A stretch of DNA of 64,000 bases from Phenylobacterium sp. CCH9-H3 (GTDB taxonomy: Bacteria > Pseudomonadota > Alphaproteobacteria > Caulobacterales > Caulobacteraceae): assembly GCF_001557235.1 (NCBI RefSeq), contig NZ_LSJI01000103.1:1-64000 (forward strand). Direction: 5' to 3'. Numbering within the stretch: the stretch's first letter is position 1; every line of letters begins with the position of its first letter. This document shows positions 33,817 to 42,217 of this stretch, piece after piece. The notes beneath the pieces are model-generated. The model saw only the letters and a list, made by a program, of their open reading frames with translations. It made no database searches and was not told the DNA's origin. The position numbers and the translations under genes were made by a program.

Positions 33817-34497
33817 TCAGTTCGACGAGAGCGTCAGGACCGCGCGCGCCCAATCGCAGCTGTGGGTTGGAGCTCCGATGACCGGAGGGTCGCGCACGTG
33901 TTCGCGCAGGAGCGCAAGGGTCCCTTCCAAGGGCAGGTCGTCGGCCGCTCCACGTTCACTGACGACGAGGGCCGCGGGACGCAGCTGTCGCGCCCGCAAC
34001 ACCTCCAGCGCCGTCAGGCCGTGGCTCACCGCGCCGAGATAGCTCCCCACCACGAGGACGTTGGGCCCGCCGATCGCGGTCATGAGGTCGAGGCTGGTCG
34101 CCCCGTCCGCAAAGGGCGACATCAGACCGCCCACTGCCTCGACGACCATGAGGTTGGCGCCGCTGGTCGAGACGCGCTGGCGCGCGTAGGCGACGACCTC
34201 AGAGAAGGGGAGGGCGCGCGCTTCGAGCCGCGCGGCGGAAGGCGGCGCGACTGGAGCCTGGTAACGCCAGGGTGAAATCTCGTCCAAAGCCGGAGGGGTC
34301 AGCTCCGCGCCGCACGCTGCCAGGAGCCGCCCCGGATCGCTGTCCGCCCATCGAGCCTCGTCGAACCCCGATACGACGGGCTTCGCCGCCGCCACGCTCA
34401 GGCCCTCGGCCCGGGCCGCGCGCAGCAGCGCGCAGGCCACCCAGGTCTTGCCGATCTCGGTGTGGGCTCCGGCGACGAAGAGCGTCTTCGTGGTCAT
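33817..34497 (-). CDS. bioD: dethiobiotin synthetase
   Basis: A 226-residue ATP-dependent carboxylase that closes the ureido ring of 7,8-diaminopelargonate to dethiobiotin. The P-loop is GAHTEIGKT (K17), followed by AAKPVVSGF and EAVGGLMSPF, the usual BioD motifs. It is the second gene after bioF with ATGA overlap, and is convergent with the transfer operon 12 bp away. Its position between conjugation genes and integrase makes it cargo of the element. Confidence 0.93.
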   Translation of the reverse strand: MTTKTLFVAGAHTEIGKTWVACALLRAARAEGLSVAAAKPVVSGFDEARWADSDPGRLLAACGAELTPPALDEISPWRYQAPVAPPSAARLEARALPFSEVVAYARQRVSTSGANLMVVEAVGGLMSPFADGATSLDLMTAIGGPNVLVVGSYLGAVSHGLTALEVLRARQLRPAALVVSERGAADDLPLEGTLALLREHVRDPPVIGAPTHSCDWARAVLTLSSN

Positions 34498-35645
34498 CGC
34501 GAAAGCCAGGGCCGGACCGCGGCGGCGAGGCGATCCACGTGCGCCTCCGTGTGCAGGGCGCTGAAAGCGATCCGAAGCCGCGCCGTGCCCGCGGGAACCG
34601 TCGGTGGCCGGATCGGAACGGCCAACAGGCCCTTCGTTTCGAGGTCGGCGGCGGCTGCCAGTGCGACGTTGGCCTCTCCAAGAAGGATGGGGACTACAGC
34701 GCTCGTTGCGGGTGGGAGCGCGAGGGCGGTGGTGAAGCGACGGGCGCGCGCGAGCGGCGCGGCGACGCGATCCGGCTCCGAGGCGATCACATCGAGGGCG
34801 GCGATCGCCGCGGCGGCGCTCGCGGGCGGCAAACCCGTTGTGTAGACGACGGTCCGCGCGCGGGTCTTGATGAGATCGATGACGGGCGCGGCCGCGCAGA
34901 TGTAGGCGCCGTAGCCGCCGGCGGCCTTCGACAGCGTCCCCATGGCGAAGTCCACGGTGGCGTCCGGAAACAGCCGCGCCGTTCCGGCCCCGCCGCCCAC
35001 GACGCCCAGACCATGGGCATCGTCGACCAGCAACCAGGCGTCGTGGTTGCGGCAGAGGGCGCTGATCTCGTCCAGCGGAGCGAGGTCGCCATCCATCGAG
35101 AAGACACCATCGGTCGCGACCAGAGCGCGTCTGGCGCGGCCGCGGTGGGCGCCCAGCTTGGCGGCGAGGTCGTCTATGTCATTGTGGCGGAAGCCAAGGG
35201 TCGTTGCCCCAGAGAGCTTGGAGCCGGCCCAGATGCAGGCATGTGCAAGCTCGTCGGCGAGGACAAGGTCGCCCGGCCCCACGAACGTCGGGATCAGGCC
35301 GGTGTTGGCAAGATAGCCGGAGCCGAAGACGCAAGCGGCCTCGCCGCCCTTCAAGCGCAGGAGCCGCGCTTCGAGTTCACCCAACAAGGGGTGTTCGCCG
35401 GTGACCAGGCGCGAGGCGCCGGCGCCGGCCCCGTATCGCTCGATGGCCGCGATCGCTGCGGCTTTCACCGCGGGATGCTGCGAGAGTCCCAGGTAGTCGT
35501 TGCACGAGAAGGAGACGAGCCGTTTGCCGTCGCGCTCGACCTCGACGCCATCTTTCCGGAAGGTGGGCCTGAGCGTCCGCATGAGACACTGAGCAGCCAA
35601 GCCATCGAGCTTGGCTTCGGCGAACCGGATCAGGCTATCTTGCAT
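34494..35645 (-). CDS. bioF: 8-amino-7-oxononanoate synthase
   Basis: A 383-residue PLP enzyme that condenses pimeloyl thioester with alanine. PLP-binding features: SFSCNDYLGLSQHP, LLVDDAHGLGVVG (Asp of DDAHG at about 208-212) and the Schiff-base lysine K240 in MGTLSKAAGGYG. Ordinary length for BioF. First gene of the bioF-bioD unit; divergent from bioA with 69 bp between start codons. Confidence 0.93.
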   Translation of the reverse strand: MQDSLIRFAEAKLDGLAAQCLMRTLRPTFRKDGVEVERDGKRLVSFSCNDYLGLSQHPAVKAAAIAAIERYGAGAGASRLVTGEHPLLGELEARLLRLKGGEAACVFGSGYLANTGLIPTFVGPGDLVLADELAHACIWAGSKLSGATTLGFRHNDIDDLAAKLGAHRGRARRALVATDGVFSMDGDLAPLDEISALCRNHDAWLLVDDAHGLGVVGGGAGTARLFPDATVDFAMGTLSKAAGGYGAYICAAAPVIDLIKTRARTVVYTTGLPPASAAAAIAALDVIASEPDRVAAPLARARRFTTALALPPATSAVVPILLGEANVALAAAADLETKGLLAVPIRPPTVPAGTARLRIAFSALHTEAHVDRLAAAVRPWLSR

Positions 35646-35714
35646 GGCGCGCGTCTTATCGAGGCGCCGCTGCGTCGGCTAGCTTCCCCGGCGGCGCCTT
35701 TGATAGAGGGTGGC
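35646..35714. promoter_or_regulatory. divergent bioF/bioA promoter region with dyad
   Basis: The 69-bp gap holds GGCGCCG at 35663-35669 and CGGCGCC at 35692-35698, flanked by TTATCGA on the left and TTTGATAG on the right, forming an imperfect dyad over both start regions. GAGGG just before the bioA ATG is its ribosome binding site. I see no exact match to the BioR box (TTATAGATAA type). A repressor binding this dyad could control both directions together. Confidence 0.4.
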
Positions 35715-36977
35715 ATGCCTCCCTCATGGTTCGACCCGGGCGCCCAGCACGTGTGGCGGCCCTACTGCCAGATGAAGACTGCACCGCCGCCGCTCCCGGT
35801 CGCACGCACGCAAGGCGCGCGCATCATCCTTGAGGATGGTCGCGAACTCGTGGACGGCATCGCGTCGTGGTGGACTGCGTGTCACGGCTACAATCATCCG
35901 CACATCCGCGAGGCGGTCGCGGCCCAGCTTGATCGGGCGCCGCATGTGATGTTCGGGGGCCTGGCGCACGAACCGGCGTACCGCCTCGCCGCGCGCCTCG
36001 CGGGCCTGCTGCCTGGCGACCTCGACCATGTGTTCTTCGCCGAGTCGGGCTCGGTCTCGGTCGAGATCGCGATGAAGATGGCGCTTCAGTACTGGATCAA
36101 CCGTGGCGTCGCCGGAAAGACCCAGTTCCTGGGCTTCCTGGGCGGCTATCACGGCGACACCCTGGCGACGATGACGGTCTGCGACCCGGAAGAAGGGATG
36201 CACCGCCTCTTCGCCGGAGTCCTGCCCGATCAGCACATAGCCGCGCTTCCCGTCGACGACGCCTCCGAGGCTGCCCTTGAAGCCCTGCTCGACGCTGTCG
36301 GCTGTGGAATCGCGGCGATACTCGTGGAGCCCCGGGTTCAGGGCGCCGGCGGCATGCTCTTCCACGATGACGCGGTGCTGCGGCGGCTGCGCCGGCTGGC
36401 GGACGCCCATGACCTTCTGCTGATCTTCGACGAGATCTTCGTGGGCTTCGGCCGGACGGGCGACCTTTTCGCCTGCCAGGGCGCGGGCGTCACGCCCGAC
36501 ATCGTCACCCTGTCCAAGGCGCTGACTGGCGGCACGCTGCCCCTGTCCGCAGCGATCGCTTCAAAGACGGTGTTCGAGGCCTTCTGGTCCGACGACGCTG
36601 GCGCGGCGCTGATGCACGGCCCGACCTACATGGCAAATCCTTTGGCCTGCGCCGCGGCGAACGCGTCGCTCGACTTGTTCGAGGGCGGCGGGTGGCGCAC
36701 CGACGTCGCGCGCATCGAAGCTGGCCTCGTAGAGGGCCTAGCGCCCTGCCGAGGCGCGGCGGGAGTGAAAGACGTGCGCGTGAAGGGGGCGATCGGCGTG
36801 GTGGAGTTCGAGGGCGCGTTACCTGCGGGCGACCTCTGCCGCCGCTTTGCGGGGGCAGGCTGCTGGATTCGGCCCATGGGCCGTGTCGTCTATCTCACGC
36901 CGTCCTACATCATCTGCGATGAGGATCTGAGCGCTCTGACCCACGCCGTTCGGGAAGTGGTCCGGGCCGGGGTCTGA
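35715..36977 (+). CDS. bioA: adenosylmethionine--8-amino-7-oxononanoate aminotransferase
   Basis: A 420-residue class III aminotransferase that uses S-adenosylmethionine to aminate the BioF product. Features: VWRPYCQMKTAPP, DGIASWWTACHGYNHPH, LLIFDEIFVGFGRTG and the PLP lysine K268 in LSKALTGGTLPLSA. The ATG at 35715 (MPPSWFDPG) has GAGGG upstream; the frame stays open leftward but antisense to bioF. With bioD and bioF it covers three of the four late biotin steps; bioB is not in the window. Confidence 0.94.
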   Translation: MPPSWFDPGAQHVWRPYCQMKTAPPPLPVARTQGARIILEDGRELVDGIASWWTACHGYNHPHIREAVAAQLDRAPHVMFGGLAHEPAYRLAARLAGLLPGDLDHVFFAESGSVSVEIAMKMALQYWINRGVAGKTQFLGFLGGYHGDTLATMTVCDPEEGMHRLFAGVLPDQHIAALPVDDASEAALEALLDAVGCGIAAILVEPRVQGAGGMLFHDDAVLRRLRRLADAHDLLLIFDEIFVGFGRTGDLFACQGAGVTPDIVTLSKALTGGTLPLSAAIASKTVFEAFWSDDAGAALMHGPTYMANPLACAAANASLDLFEGGGWRTDVARIEAGLVEGLAPCRGAAGVKDVRVKGAIGVVEFEGALPAGDLCRRFAGAGCWIRPMGRVVYLTPSYIICDEDLSALTHAVREVVRAGV

Positions 36978-37057
36978 GCATACGGCGCGGCGGGCCTGGC
37001 CTCAGCCAGCGACCTGAGCGATGGACGACAAACCTTCGCGACGCGCGCTCGCGAACT

Positions 37058-38320
37058 CTAAGCAGCGCGGCGGATGGGCACGATGTTGGGAGGCCGCGTG
37101 GGGAAGCACCATTTCGACCAAGCCCTCATCACGGGCCGCCGTCGCGCAAGCCACCGGTCCCGCAAGTAGGCAGCGCTTGTCTGGCCCCCGATGCGGTGGG
37201 CGATACAGGTTTCCATGAGTTCCCGATCAAACGGTGGGTAAGGCCCGTGCGGGATCGCCGAACCCCACCCCACGAGTGAGGTCCGGAAGCCGTGGGTCGT
37301 GACCGTGGGATTGATGCGCTTCACCCGCTTCCACACCGCGTGGTGGGTATAGGCCTTGCCCGTCTGTGCGCTTGGGAAGATCAACGATTTTGGGTTTGGC
37401 TTGCGGCAAGGCCGAACCTGGCGGAGCAGGCGCGCCATACCCGGGGTGATCGGGACTTCGTGCGCCTCACCTCGCTTGTCGTCTTCCATCTTCATTCGGC
37501 TCGCCGGCACGGTCCATGTGCGGCGTTGCCAATTGATCTCTCCCCAACGGGCGTGGGTCGCCTCCTTGCCGATCCGCACGCCCGTCAGGATCGCCCACTC
37601 GACGATCCTTGCGCTCATCAGGGGGTCGGCGCGTAGCTCGGCCATGAAGGCGGGAACCTCTTCGTAGGCTAACGAAGGGTGGTGTTTGGTAATGTGTTTA
37701 CGGCGTCGACCCATCATGTCGCCGATCAGCGCCGGGTCTGCCGGGTTTGCGAAGGGTTCGTCGGGCCGAGTGTTGCGATGACGGTGCTTCAATACACGGC
37801 TCACGCGCTGGCAGATCACCACGGCCTGGGTTGGGGTGGCGTACCAGTAGGGCTGCAGCAGCGCCTTCACGTCCGTGGCTTTGATCTCGTCGATCAAAAG
37901 AGTCCCGAACTTGGCGGTGGTAACGGTCATCTGCCGCAGCCAGTCCTTGCGACCCTTTGGAGGAGCCAGCGCGTCCGCATGCTCCTTTGCCCAGCCGGCG
38001 AACGTGGGCGAGACTGCGTCGACACCGCCAAGCTCTTCCGATGCTCCGGGCTTCTTGCCCTCACGCAACAACAGACGGTCGGCGTCGCGGAGCGCACGCG
38101 CATCTGCGAGGCTGATCTCGTCAGGGTAGGTTCCCGGGATCGCGCGCTCGGCGCCTTTTCCTTGCCACTGGAACCGGTGAATGAAGTGGCGGTGGCCCGC
38201 CGCGGTGATCTCGAAGAACAGCCCTCCGCCGACCGCAAGCCGGCGAACAAGGACGCCTGTTGCGTTCACGTGGGGTTTGAATGCGCGGACTTCCCTGTCC
38301 GTGACGGTGGCTTTCGTCAT
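37058..38320 (-). CDS. int: tyrosine-type site-specific integrase (P4-like)
   Basis: A 420-residue recombinase with an N-terminal arm-binding domain (DUF4102-like start, then WQGKGAERAIPGTYP), a SAM-like core-binding part and the catalytic domain. All catalytic residues are seen: R249 in ILTGVRIGKEA, H343/R346 in TTHGFRTS, H375 in IAHRIGG and Y385 in SAAYLRD. It is intact, so the element may still be mobile. The gene reads away from the right boundary, as usual for P4-type elements where the attachment site lies just behind the integrase start. Confidence 0.93.
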   Translation of the reverse strand: MTKATVTDREVRAFKPHVNATGVLVRRLAVGGGLFFEITAAGHRHFIHRFQWQGKGAERAIPGTYPDEISLADARALRDADRLLLREGKKPGASEELGGVDAVSPTFAGWAKEHADALAPPKGRKDWLRQMTVTTAKFGTLLIDEIKATDVKALLQPYWYATPTQAVVICQRVSRVLKHRHRNTRPDEPFANPADPALIGDMMGRRRKHITKHHPSLAYEEVPAFMAELRADPLMSARIVEWAILTGVRIGKEATHARWGEINWQRRTWTVPASRMKMEDDKRGEAHEVPITPGMARLLRQVRPCRKPNPKSLIFPSAQTGKAYTHHAVWKRVKRINPTVTTHGFRTSLVGWGSAIPHGPYPPFDRELMETCIAHRIGGQTSAAYLRDRWLARRRPVMRAWSKWCFPTRPPNIVPIRRAA

Positions 38321-38395
38321 GGCTGCGTCCTACAACTCGTCCTACAAAATCGCCCGGGGGATGGGGCAATGGGACGAAACACCTTGGACGCTGAG

Positions 38396-38416
38396 ACTTC
38401 AATACGTCATTGAAGT
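38396..38416. repeat. 8-bp perfect inverted repeat at element edge, candidate att core
   Basis: ACTTCAAT (38396-38403) and ATTGAAGT (38409-38416) are perfect inverted arms around a 5-base centre ACGTC. This geometry fits a tyrosine-recombinase core site, and it lies between the integrase start (38320) and the start of the truncated DjlA-like frame. It could instead be an operator of the integrase promoter. No second copy was found elsewhere in the window by eye. Confidence 0.4.
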
Positions 38417-39154
38417 TATTGGGAAATTGGAACGGAAAGAAACCCCCTGAAAGAGCCCTTTTCCTTCTGGCGCAAAATTGCCGGCCTGGCGGCGCGCAAG
38501 GTCGATGAGGCGGAATGCGATGTCTGCCCGCCCGGCCTTCCGGGCGAAGATCCTGCATTCTCCACGGCGGTGACGGCCCTCGGCGCCAAGCTGGCCAAGG
38601 TCGACGGCGAGGCGCGTGCGGCCGAGTACGACGCCTTCCACACCGTGTTCCAGGCCGACGCCGGGAGCGAGGGCAACATCCGGCGGCTCTACCAGTTGGC
38701 CCGGCAGACCACGCGCGGCTTCGAGGGCTATGCCCGCCGGCTGCGCAAACGCTACGGCGCCTGCCCGCAGCTGCTGGAGGACGTGCTGGACGGCCTGTTC
38801 CATATCGCCGCCTCCGACGGCGTGGTGACCGGTGACGAGCTGGCCTACCTCGAACGGGTGGCGGAGCTCTTCGGCCTGTCGCCCCTGACCTTCCGCCGGC
38901 TGAAGGCCACCCACCTGGGCGCCGCCAACGACGACCCCTACGTGATCCTGGGCCTGGCGCCGGACGCCTCCGACGAGGCCGTGCGGTCCGCCTGGCGCGC
39001 CCAGCTGTCCCAGGCGCACCCCGATCGCGCCCGCGCCCGGGGCCTGCCTGCCGAATTCATCGAGGTGGCCGAGGCCAAGGCCGCCAGCATCAACGCCGCC
39101 TATTCGCAGATCGTGCGCGAGCGGAAGTCCATGACCCTGGAGGGTGCGGCATGA
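38414..39154 (+). CDS. DjlA-like J-domain co-chaperone, 5' end probably cut off by the integrated element
   Basis: The frame from 38414 gives PFSFWRKIAGLAARK, then a TerB-like helical domain and a C-terminal J domain with PYVILGLAPDASDE and the HPD motif in QAHPDRAR. The layout is that of DjlA/TerB-J proteins, which stimulate DnaK. No ATG, GTG or TTG exists in frame before GTG 38570; the conserved-looking part clearly begins earlier, at about 38456. A CTG at 38447 with GGAAAGA 8 bases upstream could serve as a weak start, or the GTG at 38570 gives a 194-residue shortened protein. The native start was probably lost when the element inserted. The TerB part would be partly affected, the J domain not. 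Confidence 0.65.
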   Translation, partial: SYWEIGTERNPLKEPFSFWRKIAGLAARKVDEAECDVCPPGLPGEDPAFSTAVTALGAKLAKVDGEARAAEYDAFHTVFQADAGSEGNIRRLYQLARQTTRGFEGYARRLRKRYGACPQLLEDVLDGLFHIAASDGVVTGDELAYLERVAELFGLSPLTFRRLKATHLGAANDDPYVILGLAPDASDEAVRSAWRAQLSQAHPDRARARGLPAEFIEVAEAKAASINAAYSQIVRERKSMTLEGAA

Positions 39155-39169
39155 GGCCCTGGCGTCGCT

Positions 39170-39200
39170 TTCCCGACGCATCGGCAGTTGACGTCGGGAA
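39170..39200. terminator. 9-bp stem hairpin after the DjlA-like gene
   Basis: TTCCCGACG (39170-39178) pairs perfectly with CGTCGGGAA (39192-39200) over a 13-base loop, 15 bp after the stop at 39154. No T run follows. It may end transcription or protect the mRNA end. Confidence 0.4.
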
Positions 39201-39259
39201 CCAGTGTGCTGACATGCATCTTTCACGGATCGGCGGACGCCGCCCGCTGAGGAGCTGAT

Positions 39260-39550
39260 ATGGTCAAGGACTTCGCCGCGCCTGAGGGTTCCGCCCTTCG
39301 CAGCCTGGCCGCCGTCGGCGCTGCGCTCGCCACGACCGGGGCCGTGATCGTCGGCGCCGTCCTCGCCGTCTTCGCCGCCGCCACGGTGGCGGTGATCGCC
39401 GTGATGGCCTCCGCCCTGCTCGGCTTCGCGGCGCTCGCCATGCGCGCCCGCCGCAAGGTCCGCGCCCGGCGCGCCCCCGACGGCGTGATCGAGGCCCGTC
39501 ACCTGGGCGGCCATCACTGGGTCGCCTACGGCTGGAACGAGCGCCGCTAG
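39260..39550 (+). CDS. small membrane protein of unknown function
   Basis: A 96-residue protein with one long or two adjacent hydrophobic segments (AAVGAALATTGAVIVGAVLA, then VIAVMASALLGFAALAM), a basic stretch RARRKVRARRAP and a C-terminal HLGGHHWVAYGW. The positive charges after the helices place the tail in the cytoplasm. GAGGAG precedes the ATG. I do not recognise a family; the shape is common among short Caulobacterales membrane proteins. Confidence 0.6.
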   Translation: MVKDFAAPEGSALRSLAAVGAALATTGAVIVGAVLAVFAAATVAVIAVMASALLGFAALAMRARRKVRARRAPDGVIEARHLGGHHWVAYGWNERR

Positions 39551-39652
39551 CGATACTCTGCGACGTCACGCACGGCGGGATGGCGCACGTCGCGCTTGCC
39601 CGCGCCCGCCTGCGCCTCTACCGTCCATTCAAACATCTGTTGGAGGGACGGC

Positions 39653-39946
39653 ATGACCATTGGCGTGATCGCGAAACTGCCCATTCAGGAAGGCAAGACG
39701 GCTGAGTTCGAGGCCTTTTTCACCGAACTCGCCAAGCAGGTGCGCGCCAACGAGCCGGGCAACATCGCCTACCAGTTGGTGAAAAGCCGCACGGAGCCCA
39801 ACGTCTACAAGGTGCTGGAGCTCTACAAGGATCAGGACGCCCTGACCCACCATGGCGGCACCGACTACTTCAAGGCGGCGGGCCCGAAGTTCGCCGGCGT
39901 GCTCGCGGGCCGTCCCGAAATCGAATACCTCGACGGCGTGGGCTGA
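39653..39946 (+). CDS. antibiotic biosynthesis monooxygenase (ABM/YgiN-like) domain protein
   Basis: A 97-residue dimeric alpha+beta-barrel protein. The ABM pattern is seen in GVIAKLPIQEGKTAEFEAFF, EPGNIAYQLVKSR and YKVLELYKDQDALTHH. Members include quinol monooxygenase YgiN and heme-binding relatives; some only bind small molecules. The ATG at 39653 follows GGAGGG. The acyl-CoA dehydrogenase gene starts 5 bp downstream, so the two form one operon, suggesting a role beside that enzyme. Confidence 0.83.
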   Translation: MTIGVIAKLPIQEGKTAEFEAFFTELAKQVRANEPGNIAYQLVKSRTEPNVYKVLELYKDQDALTHHGGTDYFKAAGPKFAGVLAGRPEIEYLDGVG

Positions 39947-39951
39947 CCGCC

Positions 39952-41178
39952 ATGGACCTGGATTTCTCCCCTGAGGACCTCGCCTTCGGCGAGGAGGTGC
40001 GCGCCTTCATCGCCGAGGCGTTCGACGACGACATGCGGGCCAAGCTCTCGCAGTCGAAGAACAACCACCTCGACAAGGAGGCCCAGGTCCGCTGGCTGAA
40101 GCGGCTGGGCGAGAAGGGCTGGATCGCGCCCGACTGGCCGGTCGAGTACGGCGGCACGGGCTGGAGCCTGGGCAAGAAGTACGTCTTCGACATGGAGATG
40201 GCGCTGGCCGGCGCCCCCTCCACCTCGAACATGGGCCTGAAGATGTGCGCGCCCGTCGTGATGGCGTTCGGCACCGACGAGCAGAAGAAGCAGCACCTGC
40301 CCAAGATCCTCTCCACCGACGTGTGGTGGTGCCAGGGCTATTCCGAGCCCGGCTCGGGCTCGGACCTGGCGTCGCTGGCGCTGAAGGCCGAGCGGGATGG
40401 CGACTACTACGTCCTGAACGGCTCGAAGACGTGGACGACCCTGGCCCAGTGGGCCGACTGGATGTTCTGCCTGGTGCGGACCTCGAACGAGGACATCCGC
40501 CAGAAGGGCATCTCGTTCCTGCTGATCGACATGAAGACCCCGGGCATCTCCATCCGCCCGATCGTCACCCTGGACGGCCCGGCGGAGGGCGAGCAGGAGA
40601 TCAACGAGACCTTCTTCGACAACGTCCGCGTCCCAGTCTCCAACCGGATCGGCAAGGAAGGCGAGGGATGGACCTACGCCAAGTACCTGCTGCAGTTCGA
40701 GCGCGGCAACGCCTATGCGCCGGGCCTCTCGGCCCAGCTCAAGAAGGTGCGGAAGATCGCGGGTATCGAGCGGTCCGACGGCGGCGGCTCGATGATGAGC
40801 GACCCGGATTTCCGCAAAAAGCTCTCCGAGGTCGAGATCAAGGTCGAGGCGCTCAACGCCACCGAGCTGCGGATCTTCTCCGGCCGGGCCAACGGCGACG
40901 CCATGGGCGCGGTCTCGTCCATGCTGAAGCTGGAAGGCAGCCAGATGCAGCAGGCGATCACCGAGCTGGCGCTGGAGGCGGCCGGGCTCTACGCCCAGCC
41001 GTTCGTACAGGACACCTGGAGCCACCTGAAGGGCGACGGCGCAAACTACTTCCGCGCCGGCCAGGACTATTCGGCCACGGTGGCGCCCACCTACTTCAAC
41101 TACCGCAAGACCTCGATCTACGCCGGGTCCAACGAGATCCAGCACAACATCATGGCGAAGATGGTGCTGGGGTTGTAG
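39952..41178 (+). CDS. acyl-CoA dehydrogenase
   Basis: A 408-residue FAD enzyme that introduces a 2,3 double bond in an acyl-CoA. Family features: GWIAPDWPVEYGGTGWS, CQGYSEPGSGSDLASLA (FAD-binding segment), NGSKTWTTLAQWADWM and the C-terminal IYAGSNEIQHNIMAK. The long N-terminal half and DVWWCQGYSEPG style match the FadE-type group often involved in steroid or branched acid breakdown. It is in an operon with the ABM gene, and an SDR gene follows 73 bp later. Confidence 0.92.
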   Translation: MDLDFSPEDLAFGEEVRAFIAEAFDDDMRAKLSQSKNNHLDKEAQVRWLKRLGEKGWIAPDWPVEYGGTGWSLGKKYVFDMEMALAGAPSTSNMGLKMCAPVVMAFGTDEQKKQHLPKILSTDVWWCQGYSEPGSGSDLASLALKAERDGDYYVLNGSKTWTTLAQWADWMFCLVRTSNEDIRQKGISFLLIDMKTPGISIRPIVTLDGPAEGEQEINETFFDNVRVPVSNRIGKEGEGWTYAKYLLQFERGNAYAPGLSAQLKKVRKIAGIERSDGGGSMMSDPDFRKKLSEVEIKVEALNATELRIFSGRANGDAMGAVSSMLKLEGSQMQQAITELALEAAGLYAQPFVQDTWSHLKGDGANYFRAGQDYSATVAPTYFNYRKTSIYAGSNEIQHNIMAKMVLGL

Positions 41179-41251
41179 CGGGCCGTTCTATTGTCGCGAC
41201 GGCCTGAACTCTCCCGAGACACACTGGGCATCGGAGGAGGGAGAGCATCGC

Positions 41252-42088
41252 ATGGGTGAGCACGTCGCGGGCAAGACCGTCGTTATCACCGGCGCCGGCG
41301 GCGGGTTCGGTCGGCTGGTGGCGCAGAAGGCCGCCGCCCGTGGCGCGCGGGTGACCTGCGGCGACATCAACGAGCCTGGGGCGCGGGAGACCGTCCAGAG
41401 CATCCTGGCGGCCGGCGGCCAGGCCCAGGCGCTCTCGGCCGACGTCACCCGGCTGGAGGACCTCGTCGCGCTGGTCCAGGCGAGCGTCACCGCCTTCGGC
41501 GGCGTCGACGTGATGGTCAACAACGCCGGGATCATGCCGCTGGCGTTCTTCTCCGACCACGCGGCGGCCCACGCCGCCTGGACGCGCTGCATCGACATCA
41601 ACATCAAGGGCGTGTTGAACGGCATGGTCGCCGCCTATGATCCCATGATCGCGGCGGGCCGCGGGCAGATCATCAACGTCTCGTCCATCTACGGCAACTT
41701 CCCGGTGGCGGGCGCGGCGGTCTACGGCGCCAGCAAGGCGGCCGTGAACTTCCTCTCGGAGTCCTTCCGGCTCGAGACGCGCGGCAAGATCAAGGTCACC
41801 ACCGTGAAGCCCACCGGCGTGCCCGCCACGGGTCTCGGCGCGTCGGTGATCAATCGCGAGGCGGTGGTCGGGATCCTGGGGGCCAACATGCCGGCGTTCC
41901 AGCAGATGGTCGGCGCGATGACCGACGGCAGCCTGCCCGCCGCCGCCCTCGATCCGGAGGAGATGGACTACGTCTCGCTCGCCCCGGAGCACATCGCCGA
42001 TGCGATCCTGCATGCGATCGACCAGCCATGGGGCGTTTCGATCGGCGAGATCACGGTCCGCGCCGCGGGGGATCACTTCGTACTCTGA
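41252..42088 (+). CDS. SDR-family NAD(P)-dependent oxidoreductase
   Basis: A 278-residue short-chain dehydrogenase. Motifs: TGAGGGFG near residues 13-20, NNAGIMPL, INVSSIYGNFPVAGAAVYGASKAAVN with catalytic Ser, Tyr and Lys. GGAGGAGGGAGAG lies before the ATG. It likely acts on a hydroxyacyl or alcohol intermediate with the preceding acyl-CoA dehydrogenase; the substrate is unknown. Confidence 0.87.
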   Translation: MGEHVAGKTVVITGAGGGFGRLVAQKAAARGARVTCGDINEPGARETVQSILAAGGQAQALSADVTRLEDLVALVQASVTAFGGVDVMVNNAGIMPLAFFSDHAAAHAAWTRCIDINIKGVLNGMVAAYDPMIAAGRGQIINVSSIYGNFPVAGAAVYGASKAAVNFLSESFRLETRGKIKVTTVKPTGVPATGLGASVINREAVVGILGANMPAFQQMVGAMTDGSLPAAALDPEEMDYVSLAPEHIADAILHAIDQPWGVSIGEITVRAAGDHFVL

Positions 42089-42217
42089 GCGCAAGAGCTC
42101 CAGCCATGTTGCGATCGCCCCCGCGCATCCAGATCCGCACGTGTTCGAATCGGGATTTTCACGCGCATCTTTCGCCAGCGTGCTGGTAGGGGCCTGGGCT
42201 CGGGAGTAGGTGGCCGT

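Noticed and set aside
34272..35714. Open frame running in front of bioA on the plus strand
   Set aside because: It overlaps bioF and bioD on the other strand; the BioA homology begins only at the ATG at 35715, which has its own ribosome binding site.
35646..35714. Possible BioR box between bioF and bioA
   Set aside because: TTATCGA and TTGATAG only partly resemble the TTATAGATAA-type box; the spacing and sequence do not fit, so only a generic dyad was reported.
39151..39259. Short frame MRPWRRFPDAS overlapping the DjlA-like stop
   Set aside because: Only about 35 codons, runs through a perfect hairpin (39170-39200) and has no family resemblance.
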